The position numbers and the translations under genes were made by a program. Shown in pieces: positions 1-55,150 of a stretch of DNA of 64,000 nucleotides. The stretch comes from Tiliqua scincoides. Lineage: Eukaryota; Chordata; Lepidosauria; Squamata; Scincidae. Location: NCBI RefSeq assembly GCF_035046505.1, contig NC_089829.1, forward strand, positions 6,523,156 to 6,587,155. The letters are read 5' to 3'. Below the pieces are notes generated by a model, which worked only from the letters and a program-made list of their open reading frames with translations, was not told the DNA's origin and searched no databases. The stretch's first letter is position 1, and the number at the start of each line of letters is the position of its first letter.

Positions 1-225
1 TTGCACACGTTGCAAATTTTGCAACAACAAGAAGTGGCTTTTATTGCCGAGGAATGAATTGTTCTTTACTGATTCTCGAGGGACGGAGAGTGGGGAATTG
101 GACTGTGGGGTCAACTGGAGGGGGGAGCAGTAATGTCTGTCACCGCCAAAGCTCAAAAATATTCTTCAAGAAACTGTCTGGCACTGAACGCAGGCTAAGG
201 ACACCAAATGCGCTCTTGGGTGACC

Positions 226-294
226 CATTTCTGCCCAGCCCCCAGGTGTACACATTTGGTCCCTGTTGCATAAATGCGACATTGGGCAGAAATG
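226..294. mobile_element. 69-bp element with perfect 12-bp inverted ends
   Basis: CATTTCTGCCCA at 226-237 and TGGGCAGAAATG at 283-294. The middle reads GTACACATTTGGTCCCTGTT. A copy of exactly the same length is at 44745-44813. Confidence 0.7.
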
Positions 295-1039
295 CCTTAA
301 CATCCTTAGTGCAATTCTGTGTAGGAGGGAGGCCTCGAGTCACCTTTGGCCTGAGGTGCGCTACCTCTGAAGCAAGGTCCAGTTGGCTCCATGTGGTTTC
401 TGAGCAAATCTGCAGGTCAGCTGAGTGCCAGTTTCCAAATCCCATATCGCTTTCCAAGCTCCAAGGAGACACCGTGGTCTGTTGGTAGCCATCTCTAAAA
501 CGTAGCCAAAACACTATTATTTAGCTGATTTTTGTGGTTGAAAAGACCCCCCCCCAAAAGACCCTCCCTCTCGTTCTGTTTCCCAAAAAGGTGAAAACAA
601 ACAAAAAAATTGGACAGACCCTCCTGCTGAAAAGATTGACTCTGTCTGTGATGACTCTTGATTGTTTGATTGCCATGCTTGTGTGATTAAAAGGAGAGCG
701 AATGAAACAACCCAAAAAAAAGAAGAGCCCACAACCACAGGAAATTCGCCAAGATGAACCCCACAAAAATCGATGGTTTGTTTGATTTGCTTCCTCTGTG
801 CAAAAGTTGCGCCCATGTGTTAATTTGTGTGCGGCAGGGTGGGAGGGATGGGGACGATTCGAAGGAACCGCCTGCCACCTTCATGTCTGTCTCTCTCTGT
901 TCTCCATCTTGCTTATTTATAGATATAGATCTTACCTCTATATATACAGTACATATATATTTTCACAGCCGCTTTTCAAATGCCTTTTAATTTCTCACCA
1001 CTGTGTTTTGTGTGCTTTCTCCATTCAAAGGTTTTTGCA

Positions 1040-1084
1040 TGGCTGGGGGAAGTCCTTGCACCGCTGGGGGAAGTCCTTGCACCA
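1040..1084 (+). repeat. Direct repeat of about 21 bp, two units
   Basis: GCTGGGGGAAGTCCTTGCAC occurs twice in a row in the left intergenic region. Confidence 0.8.
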
Positions 1085-1752
1085 TGAACGGTGGCTGGCT
1101 TACACTGGAACAAGAGCACATGTGGACACGTGGGGGGAGGGAGGGACATGTCCTTGGCTGCTTTTCTGCTCTTTGCAATGGTTCAGCCTTTACAATTTGT
1201 GGCCATGGGATATTAGGGAATGTTTGGTGTCCAGGCAATCCCAATCTTTGCAGGGAGGTATGCAGGGGGGCTACCTCCCCTACCAGTATCTCCACTCAAC
1301 TTCCTCCCATCTCTCTGAAGGTTCTGGGAAAGCATTAAGAAGGGTTGGCCTAGTAGGTATGTACATATGTAGACTTCCAAAAAGCTTTTTGCCAACATTC
1401 TACGGTAAAGGCTACCACCTTGTGTGATACAAGGAGGGCGTCCTCCTAGTGATGGGTAAAAGAGAATGCAGCAAGGGTTGCAATTGGGGTTACCAGCCCT
1501 CAATGTCCCCCTCTCTCCATCACCAGGCCAGACATCTCATGGGTTTGGCTACATCTAAAATGATACATTTCAACTGAATAAATGGGCACTTTTCACAGCG
1601 GAGGAGAGTAAGAAGTGGCCCCTAAAAAAAAAAAAATCTGTAGTGAGAGCAGCTGAGACAAAGCAGCTGCTGGTGGTGCTGGGAGAACCAAGGGATGCAT
1701 AAAAAGCTTCCATGGTCTGCATCTGGTCCCCCAGGACACCCCTAGTGTAGAG

Positions 1753-2210
1753 CAGGGGTGTCCAAAGTTTTTGGCAGGAGGGCCACATCAGCTCTCTGAC
1801 ACTGTGTCAGGGGCCGGGGGGGGGGGAAAGAATTCATTTACGGTTAAAATTTGAATAAATTTGCATAAATGAATAGATTAAAGATGAACTTATATGAATG
1901 AATGAAGGTCTTGCAGTAGCTCAAGGCCTATAAAAGGCCTTGCACAAAGCAAGGCCTGCCTTTCCTTTGCTGCCACTAACGCATCACAGATGTGAAACAG
2001 CAAGCAGTGGAGGGAGCCCTCATCCCACAGCTCACGCGAGAGGTCAAACAGTCGCCCTCATGCTGAGAGCAGCTGTGTTGGGCCAGTGCGGGCTCCAATA
2101 AATCTCTGGAGGGCCAGAGGCTCATTGGGGACTGGGGGGCTCCCTGAGGGCCACATTGAGAGGCCTCAAGGGCCGCATGTGGCCCCAGGGCGGGGGTTTG
2201 GGTAGCCCTG
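1753..2210 (+). mobile_element. 458-bp hAT-like MITE
   Basis: Terminal inverted repeats CAGGGGTGTCCAAA / ..GGGTAGCCCTG and an exact 8-base target duplication GTGTAGAG at 1745-1752 and 2211-2218. 8-base duplications and CAGGGGT ends are hAT hallmarks. No transposase codons. Confidence 0.9.
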
Positions 2211-2218
2211 GTGTAGAG

Positions 2219-4645
2219 GATGTCTGGAAGTCGCTATTTACTGCTAAGTAGACCCTCCTTAGTCAGTCTACCTCTGAATACCAGCTTCTGGGAATCAAAA
2301 ATGAGGGTGGGGTGGGCAGGCAGACAATTCTTTCACCTGTGACATGTTGGGCTTATAAGGAGCATCTACCTGTCCGCTGAAATAGGATCCTGGACTAGGT
2401 GAAGATGGGGTTGGATCCTGGCAAGATGGTTGCAAAAGATTTGAAGAACTCCTGGTGGGAGGTGGCCAGCAGCAGCTATCAAGTGTGCAAGATGAGGATG
2501 CAAGCAATGAAGCTCCCTGGGCCAGGGTAGTCTACCATATGCTGGGAACAGAGCCAAGATGCAGTCTGGTTCATGCACGTTCAAGCAACTTCTTGGCCTT
2601 TAAAACACCACAAGCTTTTTAGTCTGTAGCAGGGCTGTGGATAAACTTGGCTACAGCTCTGGAAGGTATTTCTCCCAGGTAGGTCTTCCTAAGTTGCACA
2701 AAACCAAAGCAGGGTACCCTGGGTAACTCCCCTCCCTCTTCTGGCGCGTGGTTTTGAAGCCCACCTTTTGGCAGCAAAGCTCTTCCGTGCCACCTCAAGT
2801 ATTTATGCACTCATTTGCCATTTGCTCTCTGCCCCAAGGGGCTTACAGTCTAGATAGACCAAGATTTAAATTGCCCCAGAATCCATTTTAATTGCTTTAA
2901 TTGCCCAAAATTCTACTAGGCTATCCTGTTTGTGCTCCAACCTCTGCTCCTTAGGGGATTTTTTTTCCAGAGTTTGGGGCTTGGGGGAGAAAGAAGAGAT
3001 CCAAGCAAAATAAAAAAAGCCACTTCTGAGGCAAGGCCGTAGGTGAGATAGAGGAGGAGGCAGGCGATTGGTAAATCTGCCCAGAATTCTCAGCAGAGGC
3101 CTGTGTAGGAAGCTCTTGTGTTCATTCACAAGGTTCGGAGGATGTTTGCAGCATGGTGCTGATGGAGGGGGAGGGTGTGACTTTTTTTCTAGCTGCAGGA
3201 CAGGCTCTGTTTTTAGATCCTGCCACTTTTGAGCAGTGGGTTGATGAAAATCGACAGCTTTGGCAGCAGAGAGGGCGATGGAAAGGTGCAAGGCATGCGC
3301 AGAGGGTACAGAAGCACAAAAGCAGCCTTGGGATGGGAACAGATGCTCAAGTTGACACAAAGCTGCTCTGGATGTCAAGATCCTCTTTAGGGTACAATGC
3401 AGATTAAAGCAGCTCCCCTTTAGGGTACACTGCCTTTTCTCTCCCTAAAAGCCCAGGTCAGGGTGTGCGTGTTTACCCTGTGTTTTCACCTGAACCAGGG
3501 AAGGGAAGGTGGTGAGTGCAGAACCTTGCTACTAGGGCCACTTTCAAAGTGGTGTCCTCTCATATATAGCAGGGGGAAGCTGGAAAGTCACCATGCTGGG
3601 GTGAAGAGGGACACTTGCTCTCCCCCCACTAAGCAAGGACCAACACACTTTCAAAGTTGCCTCTTGGCCCAGTTGGCAGGGGGTGGCCCAGTTAGCAAGT
3701 CTCTCCCTTTGCTTCCTTCTCCCCTTACTTGGTTCAGGTGAGAAAACAGTGAGAACTAGCCTTATTAGAAAACCAAGCAACATATCCCCTTCCAGGTGCA
3801 GGAAATATTTTGTACACAGGCTACAAAACTGGAAGAACCACAGCAACATGCCAAAAAGTAGGGCAGCGATCATGAAAGTAGTAAAATAATCACACAGCTG
3901 TGGCAAAAACACAGGGGCTGAGTCACTCTGAAGCTTTTTGGATTTGGTTCTGCTGTAATGTTAATTCTAGGTCCCCTTGAGGTCATCTAGTCCAACCCCT
4001 TGCTCAGGGCAGGCAGCTGCTACCACATACCTGATGGGTGGCCATCTAGCCTCTAACTGGGGGGAAAAAACAAAACTCCACTGGGGGAAGAGCCCACAGC
4101 AGCACAAGGGATGCTTCCATTTAGTTCTGGGTTCAGACCTAGGGTGAAGGTGACTTGATCCATGGTTGGAAGGATCATAATCCAGGCATGGTTTCCTCTT
4201 CCTTCCAGTTTTAATACCACCTCCCACTAACTTACAAAAGTTAGATGAATGGATTTGGTTTCCCAGTTCTCTGGAAGGGAGGGTCCCAGGAAAAAGAATT
4301 GCTACATAGTATGAGTTACCACAATAGCAGCTTGTTGCTGGATGAAGACAAATCCGCCCTGGGTTGTGAATTACAAGACAGCAGCCTATTGCAACTGTAT
4401 TTCCTGCCAGCTGCAAGGTGGGGAAATGAGCTTATCCGTCACTGACCGTCACAACCAATACCAAGTCAGTGAATCTCTCGCACACAAAGCATCCCAGCCT
4501 GGAGACAGGCTAATTGCTTCTCTCTCACCCCCTTGGCCTGGCCATCAATCACCGTCTCTTATTTTGCTGGGCCTGACACAGGAGAAAAAGATCCATCACA
4601 GAGGGTGGGGAAGGGCAATCTGTTGCTACACCCCATGGCAGGAAG
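2219..4645. other. Intergenic stretch without genes
   Basis: Only an old CR1 tail near 3970 is recognisable. The 170-codon minus frame at 2866-3378 and others have no recognisable domain and no splice context. Confidence 0.6.
3970..4080 (-). mobile_element. Old CR1-type tail
   Basis: GAGGTCATCTAGTCCAACCC then GCTCAGGGCAGGCAGC and ATGGCCATCTAGCCTCT-like text; diverged CR1 3' end in the intergenic region. Confidence 0.65.
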
Positions 4646-4874
4646 CGATGATTTTCAACCTTTTTCATCTCAGGGCACACTGACAAGGCACTAAAATGGT
4701 CAAGGCACACCACCAGGTTTTTGACAATTGACAAGGCACACCATGCTACCAGTGGGGGCTCACATCTCCCATTGGCCCTATTAATAAATGACCTTGCCCC
4801 CCCAATTCCTGTGGACCACCTGAGGATCACTCGCTGCACACCAGTGTGCCACGGCACAGTGGTTGAAAATGGCT
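4646..4874. mobile_element. About 225-bp hAT-like MITE, third family
   Basis: Ends GATTTTCAACC and GGTTGAAAATGGC are inverted. Interior repeats GACAATTGACAAGGCACACC-type text. A second copy lies at 47739-47944. Confidence 0.7.
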
Positions 4875-5157
4875 GAATTAGAAGTTTTGTTGTTTTTTTT
4901 GGCAGTGTTCAATACTTGTGAGCTGCCTCGAGTTCTTCAAAAGAGGCAGGATATGATCTGTTTTAAGTAAATGAAACGGGCCCATGCTGCAGATGGGGAA
5001 GACTGAGGCCAAGCAGGAGGGACTTCCCTCCATCAACTGAGAGAAGGGATTGGAACCAGGGAAATTCTGATTTGCAGCTCAGTTTCTTAACCATTATTCG
5101 GCAGCAGCTCTTACATATGTATTCATAAATACTGGGAATCAGTATAGTGGTTTAGAG

Positions 5158-5503
5158 CAGGGGTGTCCAAACTTTTTAGTAGGAGGGCCACATCATCACT
5201 CTGACAGTGTGTTGGGGGCCCAGGAAACAAAGAATTTATATTTCAAATTTGAATAAATTTGCATACACGAATATATTAGAGATGGAACTTATATGAATGA
5301 ATGAAGGTCTTGCAATAGCTCATGGCCTTGCACAAAGCAAGGCCAGCCTTTCCTTTGCTCCCTATCACAGATGTGAAACAGCAAGCAGTGGAGGGAGCCC
5401 TCGTCCCACAATCTCTGGAGGGCCAGAGGCTCATTGGAGACTGGGGGCTCCCTGAAAGCCAGATTGCGAGTCCTCAAGGGCCACAAGTGGCCCCAGGGTC
5501 CAG
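5158..5503 (+). mobile_element. hAT-like MITE, internally shortened copy (346 bp)
   Basis: Same family as 1753-2210. 8-base target duplication GTTTAGAG at 5150-5157 and 5504-5511. Lacks the middle segment around the GCTCACGCGAGAGGTC block. Confidence 0.88.
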
Positions 5504-5696
5504 GTTTAGAGTATCAGATGGGGGGAGAAATTCAAATCCCTTCTCGGCTATGAAATTGCGTGACCTTAGCTCACAGTCACACTCTCAGCCAAACCTACCT
5601 TGCAGGGAGGACAGAATTACATACATCACCCTAAGCTCCTTCAAAGTAGAGTAGGATTAATATGTATTCTATATTGCTTGGGGAGAGGCAGTATAG

Positions 5697-5892
5697 CAGG
5701 GGTGTCAAACTTACCTCATCACGGGGGCCGCATTCAGTTGATGGCAACTGCTGAGGGCCGGTGATCCAAGGTCTGGAGTTCCAGGACCGCCCCCTGAACG
5801 AAACCGGAGTCCAGTCACATTTGGAGGGGGTAGCCCTGAAACTTCACAGGTCACCTGAAGGGGTTCTACAGGCTGCAAGTTTGACACCACTA
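5697..5892 (+). mobile_element. 196-bp hAT-like MITE of a second family
   Basis: Starts CAGGGGTGTCAAACTTACC and ends GCAAGTTTGACACCACTA, inverted ends. Target duplication CAGTATAG at 5689-5696 and 5893-5900. Confidence 0.85.
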
Positions 5893-6471
5893 CAGTATAG
5901 AAATCTCCCAAACAAATATTATTTATATCTTACTAAGCTTCCTGAAAAACCAATAGGAGTCAACCAGTCTAACCATTGATTCATCCACATAAAAGAGAAA
6001 CTTGAACGGAAATGCTCAGTTTTTCCAGACTCCGTTGGTATATTAATCCTTTTGCCAATCTATGCCAAGGGCTCTGGATGAGCTACAAACATTTAACCTC
6101 CTGTTGCCGATGGCCCTGTTCACCTGAACAGCATCAATGTTCTTTCTGCCCAGCCAACAATAAGCAAGCGTTTTCCATCTGAAGGAAACCTTTGTATCAG
6201 GAAACATATCCCCCCGTTTTTTGGAGAGTAATGGTGACAACTATTCCCAGTAACCAGCAATCTATAATTCTTCTGCAGGGGAAGAAGAGAGAGAGGTCTG
6301 TACACCTTTGACCCCAGCTCTCCATACCTACCTCTCCATGGTCAGAAAAGACCATCCAAGTCTCAACGACAAAATGTACAGAGAATACAATGAATGTGGA
6401 AGAGACACCCTTATCACCATGGGCAGTTGTACAACTCCCTGCCCCTATATTTTGCATGAACAACAGTACCT

Positions 6472-6716
6472 GAGCCGAGCTATTCCATCTGCTCTGAGCG
6501 TGGGAGGATGGAGGCCAGAATGTGCGGCCAGATCAAGAAAGAAACACCTGAATGTTGTGGTTCCTTGAAAGATAGAAACCTTCTTTCAAATTGTAAAAAT
6601 CCCTACGGGGATTTAAAAAATTGCCTGCCTATGTAAACTGCCTTGAATAAAGTCTAAGGAGAAATCTGAGAACCAAGAAAGGCGGTATAGAAATACCTGT
6701 ATTATTATTATTGTAT
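6472..6716 (+). mobile_element. Same SINE, head missing
   Basis: Starts CTGAGCCGAGCTATTCCATC and runs to GGCGGTATAGAAATACCTGT and ATT repeats. Confidence 0.82.
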
Positions 6717-6757
6717 TACCTGCAGATGGATACTGCCTCCTAAGGGATGGGCTAAGA

Positions 6758-7215
6758 CAGGGGTGGCCAAACCCCGGCCCTGGGGTCACTTGTGGCCCTC
6801 GAGGACTCCCAATGCGGCCCTCAGGGAGCCCCCAATCTCCAATCAGCCTCTGGCCCTCTGGAGATTTGCTGGAGCCCATGCTGGCCCGACGCAACTGCTC
6901 TCAGCGTGAGGGCCACTGTTTGACCTCCTGCATGAGCTATGGGATGAGGGCTCCCTCCACTGCTTGCTGTTTCACATCTGCAGTAGTGGCAGCAAAGGAA
7001 AGGCCAGCCTTGCTTTGTGCAAGGCCTTTTAGAGGCCTTCAGCTATTGCAAGAGCTTCATTCATTCATATAAGTTCATCTTTAATATATACATTTATGTA
7101 AACTTATGTAAATTTATTCAAATTTAAAATGTGAATTAATTCTTTTTTCCCTGGCCCCCAACATAGTGTCAGAGAGCTGATGTGACCCTCCTGGCAAAAA
7201 CTCTGGACACCCCTG
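6758..7215 (-). mobile_element. 458-bp hAT-like MITE, opposite orientation
   Basis: Begins CAGGGGTGGCCAAACCCC and ends CTCTGGACACCCCTG. Target duplication GGCTAAGA at 6750-6757 and 7216-7223. Same length as the copy at 1753. Lies just downstream of the ATAD3A poly(A) signal. Confidence 0.9.
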
Positions 7216-7294
7216 GGCTAAGAGAACACCACACAAGGAGAACCAGAACTGACACCCCCAAGAAACTCAGGTGCGAACAAGAAGCCGGGTGGTT

Positions 7295-7560
7295 GCCATT
7301 TGGCAAGGAAATGCACTTTTAATGTATTGGTTTTGGCCTGGGCCAGTACACACAAGCACAGTTATTCCAGGCCCCACCCTGAGGTATAAAAAAATCAGAA
7401 GACCCAGGGCCCAATGCACCGAACCTTGCCACAATGCCCCCAGCATTTCTCCAACATGATTCCAGCAAGATAAAAATTTTCCCATCATTCTTTGCTTCAG
7501 GTCCAACAGTTCGGCGTGTTTTTCTGCGTTCCTTCTCCTCTTCCCCCTCCACGAGGTTCT
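7295..7560 (-). terminator. ATAD3A: ATAD3A 3' UTR with ATTAAA poly(A) signal
   Basis: The hexamer ATTAAA (common variant of AATAAA) reads on the minus strand at 7323-7318, about 240 bases after the stop. Cleavage would be expected 10-30 bases further, near 7295-7308. The stretch between is non-repetitive and a hAT MITE ends at 7215, just outside. Signal is seen; the cleavage position is inferred. Confidence 0.6.
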
Positions 7561-50987
<43,427 letters not shown>

Positions 50988-51875
50988 GACCCGGCCGGCC
51001 GGCGAGCGAGAAGGCGCTACCCGCTGCACACACGCGGACTCGGCGCCGCCCCACCCCTTCCGACCGCCGCCGAACGCCAGTGGACGAAAATCGAGGAGGA
51101 GCCGCGGCGGACACGAGTTTCCGGTACTGGCGTGCCGCTCTAGGCCTTTACCTCTCTCTGATGAACCTCTCCTCATTGCGAAGCGGGGCCTACCATGGAC
51201 ACGCCAAGGGCTAGAGCGACGCACAGGAAAAGCAACCCGGACGTTCCGATCCCCGTTTCTATGGTGACCCGCCAGGGACACCTTTTGAGCCGGCCTCTCA
51301 CCTTGCATAGGAAACTCGAAGCACAGAGCGACGCCTCACCATAAAGTTGCGAAAGCCTAGAGAGACACACCGCAGGAGCCCTGGCAGGAGAAGCCGGCTC
51401 TGTGGCTGTCTCCCCAGCTGGCTGCAGAACACGTGTTGGCAGGCTCCCACGTGCACGAGTTTACAGCAAGAACACCCACACTTACCTGGGAGTGAGCCCC
51501 ATTGACTGCCACTGTTAAAAGCACAGATCAGTCACATTTCGCCAAATGCAGTCACTTAATAAAAATAAAATACACATTGAAACCAATGGGGACGCACCTG
51601 AAGTGGACTCACGACCCACAGTTTGACAAACACTGTGTGCATTCCTGCTGGCCTGTTTTTTTCTTACTGATTGCAAGTATCATAATGAATGACTGTTGTT
51701 AATGAACTATCCTGGCTGAAATCTTACCCACAATTACCCAGGAGTGAGCCCCATTGACTACCATTGTTAAAAGCATCTTCATAGTAGCCATTAAAAACAC
51801 AGATCTGACACATTTCTCCAAGTGCCGTCGCATATCATGGTAGTGTCAAGTCTACCGTATTAAAATATACATCAT

Positions 51876-52350
51876 GTTGTTGGCATCCTTCAGTCTCGGA
51901 AGACTATGGTGTCACGCTCTGAATGGTGTTTCTGGAACAGAGTGTCCTCTCCAGTGCGCGAAGCCTGGGTAAAGTAGGTATGGAGGATAGGCTGTTACCC
52001 ATGCAGCAAATCCCCCCTCTCCACGTCGCTGAAATAGTCCAATGGAAAGGCAGAAGCCAATACGGTTGGTTCCAGCGACATTGCAGGAGTTGCCAGAACG
52101 TGACTGTGTTCAGCCATGAACTGCCTCAGGGACTCTGGGTCCGGATTTTGCCTCGAGGTTGACTCCTGAAGCCTTTTCCATAACTGGATGTAGCCACAAG
52201 GCAGTGGAGGTTTGGGATCAGAGTTTTCCTTCTCTCAGATGAGCTGCCTTCCCAGGCTGACGAGTCCCATCTACCTGGTGGTTGTTTAGTCGCCTCTTAC
52301 AACAAGTACAGCCAAACTGAGCGCCTATTCTTATCCCCAGCCCCCAGGGG
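51876..52350 (-). mobile_element. 475-bp copy of the same non-autonomous retroposon
   Basis: Flanked by a 14-base target duplication AAAATATACATCAT (51862-51875 and 52351-52364). Same length and ends as the copy at 16763, about 95% identical by eye. Its matching minus-strand frame is not open, so coding is not required for this copy. Confidence 0.88.
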
Positions 52351-52364
52351 AAAATATACATCAT

Positions 52365-52580
52365 AAGAACATAAGAACAGCCCCACTGGATCAGGCCATA
52401 GGCCCATCTAGTCCCGCTTCCTGGATCTCACAGAGGCCCACCAAATGCCCCAGGGCACCAGGGAGGCCTCCTCCTGGTGCCCTCCCTCACCTCTGGCATT
52501 CTGACATAGCCCATTTCTAAAATCAGGAGGTTGCACATACACATCATGGCTTGTAACCCGTAATGGATTTTTCCAAATTG
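52365..52580 (-). mobile_element. CR1 LINE 3' end, single tail
   Basis: Starts CATAAGAACATAAGAACAGC and runs through the CR1 3' UTR to the KSIMGYKP codons. Its 3' terminus touches the right target duplication of the 476-bp retroposon at 51876-52350. Confidence 0.88.
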
Positions 52581-53179
52581 TTTCCATTGAAACAAATGGG
52601 GACCCACCTGAAATTGACTTGCAACCCACCTAGTGGGTCCTGACCCACACTTTGAGAAACAGTTTCAGTGGTGTATCTGGAGGGGGGCAGAGTGGCCGGT
52701 CCGGTGGGGAGGCTCAGCAGGGTGGGCAAAATGGCTCCATTTTGCTCCCCCTGCCGGGAATGGCTCCGAAGGGAGGGGCCGCTTGCCCACCCCACTGCGC
52801 CTCCCCGCCGGACTGGCCACTCCACTCCCCTCCAGCTATGCCACCGCACTGTTTACGTTACTGCTGGCCTGTTCTTTGCTCTTGACTGCACATATCATAA
52901 GCTTTAATGAACACTGTTTTATGGTTTTGCCAACTATCTGGGCATCCCAGGATAAAGGGCAGGAGATGAAAGGTTGTGGTGGCGGCACCTTCTCCCACAC
53001 ACCCCCTTCACAGGCACACGGAGTGGTTGACCACGTTTTTCGCAACCACTTCAAGCGTGCTGCAAACCTGGCAGTAACTGGCGATCACACCTGAAATTGG
53101 CTTACGACCCACCTGGTGGGTCCGGATCCACACTTTGAGAAATATATTATATTATCATTATTACAGTAATTATAATTAT

Positions 53180-53494
53180 TTTTTGTATTGGCAACCTTCA
53201 GTCTCGAAAGACTATGGTATCGCGCTCTGAAAGGTGGTTCTGACACAGCGTCTAGTGTGGCTGAAAAGGCCAATCCGGGAGTGACAATCCCTTCCACACC
53301 GGGAGCAAGTGCAGTCTGTCCCTGGTCTGACTCCCTGGCTATGGGCCTTCCTTCTTTGCCTCTTTGCCTCAGACTGTTGGCCAAGTCTCTTCAAACTGGG
53401 AAAGGCCATGCTGCACAGCCTGCCTCCAAGCGGGCCGCTCAGAGGCCAGGGTTTCCCACTTGTTGAGGTCCATCCCTAAGGCCTTCAGATCCTT
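53180..53494 (-). mobile_element. Same LINE family, 3' fragment
   Basis: Starts GTATTGGCAACCTTCAGTCT, includes the CSRCGRDCHSRIGLFSHTRR codons on the minus strand, and stops within the RDLKALGMDLNK region. 5' truncated, high similarity to the copy at 13115. Confidence 0.85.
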
Positions 53495-53565
53495 TATAAT
53501 TATTAAGAATGTTTGTATATCGGTTTTCTAAATGCCTACAGTTTACAGGCTCAGAATACAGCTGG

Positions 53566-53655
53566 CAGCCCAATCCTATCCACACTTTCCTGGGAGTAAG
53601 CCCCATTGACTCCAGTGGGACTTACTTCTGAGTAGACATGCATAAGATTGGGCTG
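53566..53655. mobile_element. 90-bp short inverted-end repeat
   Basis: CAGCCCAATCCTAT at the left and ATAAGATTGGGCTG at the right; interior GTAAGCCCCATTGACT. Related copies at 53659-53740 and 61631-61714. Confidence 0.7.
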
Positions 53656-53658
53656 TAA

Positions 53659-53740
53659 GGCTGCAATCCTAACCACACTTTCCTGAGAGTAAGCCCCATT
53701 GAACAAAATAGGACTTACTTCTGAGTAGACCTGGTTAGGG
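53659..53740. mobile_element. Adjacent related copy of the 90-bp repeat
   Basis: GGCTGCAATCCTAACCACAC at the left and CTGGTTAGGG at the right, with GAGTAAGCCCCATTGA inside; three bases from the previous copy. Confidence 0.65.
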
Positions 53741-54629
53741 TTATTATTTTTTATTATTAAAAATAATTATTTTTAATTATTATTATTTTTATTAATATTA
53801 TTTTCTCAGAATTTGTTACCCGCTTTTCTCCCAAACGGGCACCCAAGCAGCTTTCAAAATACAAAAACAGTATTGTATTAATTGTATTTTATATTGTACT
53901 TTTCCTGCTGTACACTGCTTTGAGCAACGGAAAAGCAGGATGGAAATTTTTTAAATAAGTACAAAACATAAATAATTATGAGTTAAATACAAAGCATGCA
54001 ATAGATGCCTATATAAGCTCACAAATTTAAAAAGTTTTAAAAATATAAAAGCTAGCTAGCTAGACAGACAGACCTTACAGGGTTGCTGTAAAGATCTGTT
54101 TGTTTATTTATTAGATTTATATTCCACCTTTCTCCCCAAAGGGCCTCCAAGATCGCATTAAGATAATGCAGTGAAGTTGGTGGCATGCTCAACAAGCCCT
54201 ATTGTTTCCCAACTTCCCAGCTTGCTTTTTGATTACAGTTGTGGGTGGGCAGTGTGCCCCACAGCTGGAGCTGCACTTTACATTTCTGTCCATCTTTGCA
54301 TATATATGCAAAGTGACCAAATGTGTACACCTGTGGGCCAGGCAAAAAAGGGTCAAATACAACAAAACGATGGGAAAATACTGGAGCAGAGAAAGGTAAG
54401 GGAGGAAGGCGATGCTTCCTTTCTCCTCCTCTGGCTGCTCAGATGTTGATCGGTGGTTCTGTGGCCACTGCAAGGGAAGAGGGCTAGGGAGCTACCCAGT
54501 TGCAGCTTCTCTCCTGCTGCATCGCTACCCCATTCTAGCAGGTTCCGATCACGCTGTGCAATGCCTTGTAATCACCACGGCTGCATGGCTGAGCATCAAC
54601 TGCCATGCTATCCCGCACTAGTAGCACAT

Positions 54630-55150
54630 GGGCAGCCCAATCCTAAGCTGCACTGGCGCAGCCAGGCCACTTGGCCTGGGCTGCATCCAAAGCAGCTTAG
54701 GACTTGGCTGAAGGTCACCTCAGTTAAGAGGGTATTTCCCCTTACCCCAAGTAAAGCCCCAGCCAGTCCTATGGGGCTTCTTGGATCTGTGGCAGCTGTG
54801 TAGCTGGTGCAAATCCGGGGAGCCCGTGTAGGGCTGCTTGGGCCAGGGTTTGGATATGGTGTGTGCTCCAACCATCAATCCCACCCCCTCGGCCCGATCC
54901 GCCTCCCGTTTCACTCTCCTCCTGCCCAAAACGCCCTTTCTGCCTTTGTGCCAACCTCCCGCCACCCTTTCCTAGCCTCCAAGCCATCCGGCACAGGAGT
55001 CAAATCTGGCTATGCTGAGCCGTTACAGGCCTCCGCTTCAGCCCATTTGGCTCCTGAGTAGGCAAAAACGTGCCTTATGGCACATTTGCAACACTTGGAG
55101 CCAGTGCAGGGACAACTGAGCCAGCTCACAACATGATTTGGGTTGCACTG
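54630..55150 (+). repeat. About 500-bp unnamed interspersed repeat, second copy
   Basis: Begins GGCAGCCCAATCCTAAGCTG, contains GGGGCTTCTTGGATCTGTGG and, near the end, CCTTATGGCACATTTGCAAC. Same family as 31962-32470. Confidence 0.6.

Larger units (their letters stand above)
1..1744. other. Left intergenic stretch
   Basis: Apart from the 69-bp inverted-end element and a 21-bp duplication I see no gene. Open frames here lack family features. Confidence 0.6.
51485..53145. repeat. Cluster of diverged copies of one repeat type between the two genes
   Basis: GGGAGTGAGCCCCATTGACT occurs near 51488 and 51743; ACGACCCAC..CACAGTTTGA-like text near 51610, 52625 and 53100; CTGCTGGCCTGTT near 51645 and 52862. 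The 476-bp retroposon and a CR1 tail are inserted within this cluster. Confidence 0.6.

Noticed and set aside
2866-3378. 170-codon minus-strand frame in the left intergenic DNA
   Set aside because: No recognisable domain, no promoter or splice signals; size is within chance for this much sequence.
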